Shown one piece after another: positions 60,380 through 64,000 of a stretch of 64,000 nt of DNA (positions within the stretch are counted from its first letter, which is position 1; every line of letters begins with the position of its first letter). The notes under the pieces were generated by a model, which was given only the letters and a program-made list of their open reading frames with translations, was not told the DNA's origin and made no database searches. The position numbers and the translations under genes were made by a program. This DNA comes from CAWJPW01 sp963844845 (lineage in GTDB: Bacteria; Acidobacteriota; Thermoanaerobaculia; Thermoanaerobaculales; Sulfomarinibacteraceae), in contig CAWJPW010000005.1 of NCBI GenBank assembly GCA_963844845.1, positions 186,001-250,000 on the forward strand, written 5' to 3'.

Positions 60380-63300
60380 GTGCACCGACGAGCAGGCGAG
60401 AACCGGCATCTCGTGGTCGCCGCGGCATGTGCCGGACTGCTCGTCGGCCTGCTCGCCATCGCCCAGATCGATGACGGCTTCCAGCCCCATCGCGCCTGGC
60501 TCGACCTCGAGCATCCCGAGCGCTTCGCGATCGACCTCGGGGCAATCTCGCCCAGCCCCATCGCCTACTTCCAATGGCAAGGCCGCACGCCCCTGGTGCT
60601 CGATCTCGGCCTCCTTCGCCCCGGTGACCACCTCACGTTGAAGCTCCGCTCCGACAGCGTCCCGGTGACGGTGAACGTCGAGGTCGACGGCCGGCTCGCG
60701 GCAGCTCTGGCCGTAACCACCTCGTGGCAGCAGTTTGAAGCGCCCGTTGGTGCCGGCGGCGCAACCGTGACCTTGCATCAGACTGGATTCGCGCCCGCGC
60801 CCGTCCACGTGTCGCGCATCAGCGTCTCGAACATTCGCGGGGCGCTCGAGGGTCCAGCGCCGATCTGGTTCACCGACCACCACGCCTGGACCGGGCCGGT
60901 CCCGTTGGCCGCCGCAGGCCTCATGGCGTTGCTTGCAGTCCTCCTGGTGCTCGCGTGGGGGCGACACCGAGGCACGTGGGGTGGTCTGTGGCGCGTGACC
61001 CCCGCCCTTGTCGCCTTTACCGGCACCTTCCTGTGGTGGCAGGCCGGCGGCCACCGGCCGCACGTGTCGAGCGCCGCATTCCTCGCCTTCCTGCTGCTTC
61101 CCACGGTGGTAGCAGGCCTGGCGGCGGGCGCCCGCCGGCTGCGCCCGTTTCCGGGGGCTGTAGTACGGCGCGCCGCGGCAGCGGCGTCGGGGCCCGGGAC
61201 ATGGCTCACCGCGCCGCTCCTCGGCGAGCCTGCGGCAACCTCGCCACCCTCCTCGCGGCGCCCACTGGCGCTCCACCTCGGAATCACCGCGGTAGGTCTC
61301 GTCATCGTTGCGACGGTGACGGTTGGAGACTTCCGAGGCCCCGTGGTCGGCAACGGCGACCTCAACCAGTGGACCCACCAGGCGAGCTACCTCGCGCGCA
61401 ACCTCACCTTTGGGCTCCTGCCTCACCTCGACCTGGTGAACGACCAGCTCTTCTATCCCTACGGCGGCGACAACGTCTACCAGCCCTGGGCGCTGGAGAT
61501 GAACCTCGCCACCCTCATGGGTATCCGAGTTGCGCCGACCTGGGGCTGGCTGCAGCTGTACTTCCTCCTCACCCTGGCGATCACTGCGGTGGGCGGATAC
61601 CTGCTCCTAGCGCCCGAGGTCGGGCCCCGACGTGCCTCCGCCGTCGCCCTCGCAGTAGCGTTCTGCAACTTCTACGCTCTCGGCAGGTTCCCGGGGCAGC
61701 TGGGCGTCGCCTGCGTGCACTGGACGACATTGAACCTCCTCGCCGATGCAGTGTTGGTGCGCCGCGTGGTGCAGAGGCGTCCGCTCGGCGCACGCTTCGT
61801 GGCGCTGCGCGTGCTTCTCTTGGTCCTCGCCCTGGGCCAGGACCTCAGCTACGTCGCTGGAATCGCCCTCACGTCGTTCCTCGTCGTCAGCGTCTACCTG
61901 GCAGCTCTGGTCGCGGTGCGCTCCGGCTTCAGGCCGAGAAGGATCCGGGAGTGGCTGCTCCGGCAACACGCCGAGCTGACCGGCTCACTTCGTCGCCACC
62001 CGGTGCAGGTGGGGGCGATCCTCGCGGCCGCGGCGGCCGCCAGCTGGCTGTGGTTGCCGCTCACGCTCGATATCGTGCACGCCTCCGCGCTTTACGACTT
62101 CCACGGCGTACCCACCGGGTCGTGGTGGGCGAACCCCCTTCGCCTCATGGCGCCGGTGCTCCCGGGCGTGCAGGGATGGCTGGAGCGCAGTCTGGGCGAC
62201 AGCCCGGCAGGTCTCTTTGCCGCCAGCCCCGGTCTCCTCTTCGTCCTTCCCGCCGCGGCCGCGGTCCTCGCCGCGTGGCGCCGGCGCTGGATGGAGCTCG
62301 CTCCCTTCATCGCCCTGCTCGTCCTCTTGCTCACCTTCCAGCCGACCCGATTCACCCTGCTCAGGGTTCTCCCCTGGTGTGCGTTCGCCCGCGTCAGCGG
62401 ACGGTTCTCCGTCGCCTACCCGACAATCCTCGCGATCCTCGCCCTGACGCTTCCACCGAGCCTGCTGCGCCGCCCATTCACCCGCGTTGCCGGGATCCTC
62501 CTGGTGCTTCTCGCCGCCGCCGAGATCACGACCGCGTACGCCTCGTGCTCGCGGTCCGAGGCGCTTGGCCTGACAGATCCGGCCTTTCGCCGTTTCGCGG
62601 CAACGATCCGCCACACCCCCGGTGAGGCGGTGCTGGACTGGCCCTTCTGCCTCGTGGGTGGCAACGGCGTGGGAGGCGACAGCACCGGTTCGTTCTACGG
62701 CCGACTCTCCGGCATCTCGGTGCTCCAGTCATTTCACGGCAAGAAGATCGTCGGCAAGTACTTCGGCCGCCTCCACCCGGACCAGCTCGAGCCCTACCTC
62801 TCGGCGGGCTGGGACCGCATGTTCATGCCCAACGACCTCAACAGCCACCGGGCGCGGCGCCAACGCCGCGACTTCACGCCCCAGCAGTGGGACTTCCTCC
62901 ACGACTTCTTCACCGCCAACGACTTCTGCGGGATCATCCTGTACACCGATCTACTCCCACCCGAGACCGTCGCCGGCTTCCACCACCGCTTCGGCAATCC
63001 GGTGGCACGCTACGAGGGCCTCCAGTGGGGTCCCATGGAGTTCATCCCCAAGCCGGCCGCCCTGCGTACTCTGGTGAACCGGGAGCGCGGCCGCACTCTC
63101 CGCCTCGCCGACTTCGCCGTGGCCTGGAAGCCGGGGCTCCGGGTGAGCCCCCGCGATGCCACGGTGGCAGATTTCCTGCGCCGCGGCTGGGTCGACGACC
63201 ACACCGAAGGCCCGGTCGCGGTCATCCGCTTCGCTCTCGCCCGGATCGAGCCCCTGGCTCTCACGATGAAGGTGAGGAGCTTCGGCCAGCAGCGGGTGAT

Positions 63301-64000
63301 CGCCTCGCTCAACGGAGCGCCGCTGGGCCAGGTCGTCCTCCGAGGTGCGCCGCAGGTCATCGCGACGCGGCTGCCGGCGGCGCAGCTCGCCCACGACAAC
63401 GTCCTGAGGCTTGACCTGCCGGACGCTCACTCACCCGCGAGCGCCGGCCTGGGCCCGAACCGGCGGGAGCTTGCGCTGGGACTCGAGTGGATGCGCCTGG
63501 GCCCCCACCCTGCCCCGGTGCTCACCCTGGGGCAGACCCTGCCAGCCGACGCTCCCTTCGCCGACGAGCACCTCCGCAGCGGCTGGTCGACGCCGGCCCA
63601 TGGCGCCCGTACGACGGTCGGTGACGACGCCGAGATCCTCTTCGCCGTGCGCGAGGTGCGCCAGCTGATCCTGGTGATGTCCGCCTCGACCTTCGGCGAG
63701 CAGCGCGTCGCCGTCGATCTCAACGGCGTGCGCCTGACTACGCTGAAGGGCCTTGCCGAAGCTCCGCATGAGGTCGAGGTCACGCTCCCTTCCCGGCTGC
63801 TGCAGGTCGACAACCGCATCGTCCTCCGGCTCCCCGACGCCCGCTCACCGAAGAGCCTCGGCATCGGCAGAGACCCGCGGCGCCTGGGCCTCACACTTCA
63901 CTGGCTGAAGCTCGTCGCCTCACCGGCTGCGGAATCGATGCGTGGGCCCACCACCCCGGTGACGACGGCGCACCCCCACCGCCGCAGCGCCCACGGCTCG
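60380..64000 (+). CDS. Very large polytopic membrane protein with duplicated C-terminal beta modules (partial, runs off window end)
   Basis: The frame is open from GTG 60380 to the last base (1207 codons). GGAGGAGGG directly upstream supports the start. A first transmembrane helix (about 12-30) is followed by an extracytoplasmic beta domain (about 35-170), then many hydrophobic helices between about 175 and 730, a layout seen in GT-C-type glycosyltransferases and YfhO-like membrane proteins, although I see no diagnostic catalytic motif. After a soluble domain (about 735-945) come two similar beta modules (about 955-1058 and 1090-1185), with matching SFGQQRVIASLNGAPL and TFGEQRVAVDLNGVRL. The protein may build or modify envelope polysaccharide; that is inference from layout. 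Confidence 0.75.
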   Translation, partial: MHRRAGENRHLVVAAACAGLLVGLLAIAQIDDGFQPHRAWLDLEHPERFAIDLGAISPSPIAYFQWQGRTPLVLDLGLLRPGDHLTLKLRSDSVPVTVNVEVDGRLAAALAVTTSWQQFEAPVGAGGATVTLHQTGFAPAPVHVSRISVSNIRGALEGPAPIWFTDHHAWTGPVPLAAAGLMALLAVLLVLAWGRHRGTWGGLWRVTPALVAFTGTFLWWQAGGHRPHVSSAAFLAFLLLPTVVAGLAAGARRLRPFPGAVVRRAAAAASGPGTWLTAPLLGEPAATSPPSSRRPLALHLGITAVGLVIVATVTVGDFRGPVVGNGDLNQWTHQASYLARNLTFGLLPHLDLVNDQLFYPYGGDNVYQPWALEMNLATLMGIRVAPTWGWLQLYFLLTLAITAVGGYLLLAPEVGPRRASAVALAVAFCNFYALGRFPGQLGVACVHWTTLNLLADAVLVRRVVQRRPLGARFVALRVLLLVLALGQDLSYVAGIALTSFLVVSVYLAALVAVRSGFRPRRIREWLLRQHAELTGSLRRHPVQVGAILAAAAAASWLWLPLTLDIVHASALYDFHGVPTGSWWANPLRLMAPVLPGVQGWLERSLGDSPAGLFAASPGLLFVLPAAAAVLAAWRRRWMELAPFIALLVLLLTFQPTRFTLLRVLPWCAFARVSGRFSVAYPTILAILALTLPPSLLRRPFTRVAGILLVLLAAAEITTAYASCSRSEALGLTDPAFRRFAATIRHTPGEAVLDWPFCLVGGNGVGGDSTGSFYGRLSGISVLQSFHGKKIVGKYFGRLHPDQLEPYLSAGWDRMFMPNDLNSHRARRQRRDFTPQQWDFLHDFFTANDFCGIILYTDLLPPETVAGFHHRFGNPVARYEGLQWGPMEFIPKPAALRTLVNRERGRTLRLADFAVAWKPGLRVSPRDATVADFLRRGWVDDHTEGPVAVIRFALARIEPLALTMKVRSFGQQRVIASLNGAPLGQVVLRGAPQVIATRLPAAQLAHDNVLRLDLPDAHSPASAGLGPNRRELALGLEWMRLGPHPAPVLTLGQTLPADAPFADEHLRSGWSTPAHGARTTVGDDAEILFAVREVRQLILVMSASTFGEQRVAVDLNGVRLTTLKGLAEAPHEVEVTLPSRLLQVDNRIVLRLPDARSPKSLGIGRDPRRLGLTLHWLKLVASPAAESMRGPTTPVTTAHPHRRSAHGS

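Overview
The window is 64 kb of high-G+C bacterial chromosome (about two-thirds G+C by eye) with mostly ordinary housekeeping and accessory genes on both strands. There are no phage, insertion-sequence or conjugation genes, no tRNAs and no CRISPR array. The best taxonomic guess is Acidobacteriota, class Thermoanaerobaculia. It rests on the large secreted BNR/PKD protein with repeated 'VPAAAHxxGVGGTxWxTD' modules and on the mix of cupredoxins, S9 peptidases, FHA proteins and radical-SAM peptide systems. This placement is inference from memory of protein style, not from a marker gene; rnpB (41084-41477, minus strand) would settle it.

Layout. 1-1522: a periplasmic electron-transfer pair (cupredoxin, then di-heme cytochrome c lipoprotein cut by the window edge). 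2017-8335: acetyl-CoA synthetase, a Pat-type GNAT/NDP-forming acyl-CoA synthetase, AcuB (CBS-CBS-ACT) and AcuC (deacetylase), a complete acetate-activation and reversible-acetylation operon. 8449-16905: FmdB zinc ribbon, a DUF3592/arrestin-like/P-loop operon, a CDF-like transporter, a PolB-like exonuclease, the ribosome ABC-F factor EttA and small envelope proteins. 17149-18960: a probable RiPP locus with a radical-SAM/SPASM maturase, a PqqD-like recognition protein and two candidate precursor peptides, arranged convergently. 19104-25821: AI-2E/PerM exporter, phosphohexomutase, S9 peptidase, NAD(P)-dependent oxidoreductase and SRAP. 27309-31599: an aminotransferase followed by an unusual fusion of a glutamate-cysteine-ligase-like domain to an M20 amidohydrolase. 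32440-45486: two giant secreted proteins flanking recG, a cNMP/FHA protein, an S66 LD-carboxypeptidase and rnpB. 45700-50008: FHA-Fis regulator, macro-like protein, a ClpX-like AAA+ ATPase without the usual pore loop, and an M29 aminopeptidase. 50072-53335: a structured repeat element, a DUF1573 protein interrupted by an in-frame UGA exactly at its conserved cysteine, a TPR lipoprotein and a cytochrome c. 53407 to the end: PD-(D/E)XK-XPD helicase, orphan peptide-binding lipoprotein, MFS exporter, GST and a huge membrane protein running off the window.

Two signals cut across the window. First, nine genes have a TA-rich -10-like hexamer exactly 6 or 7 nt before an ATG/GTG and no Shine-Dalgarno, suggesting routine leaderless transcription alongside normal GGAGG-led genes. 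Second, perfect G+C-rich hairpins without U-tracts sit after several genes.

The most promising undescribed items are the UGA-containing DUF1573 protein (candidate selenoprotein), the convergent radical-SAM/PqqD peptide locus with two peptides sharing an aromatic-Thr-Ala-Pro motif, the ligase-M20 fusion with its aminotransferase, and the 163-bp inverted-repeat element.
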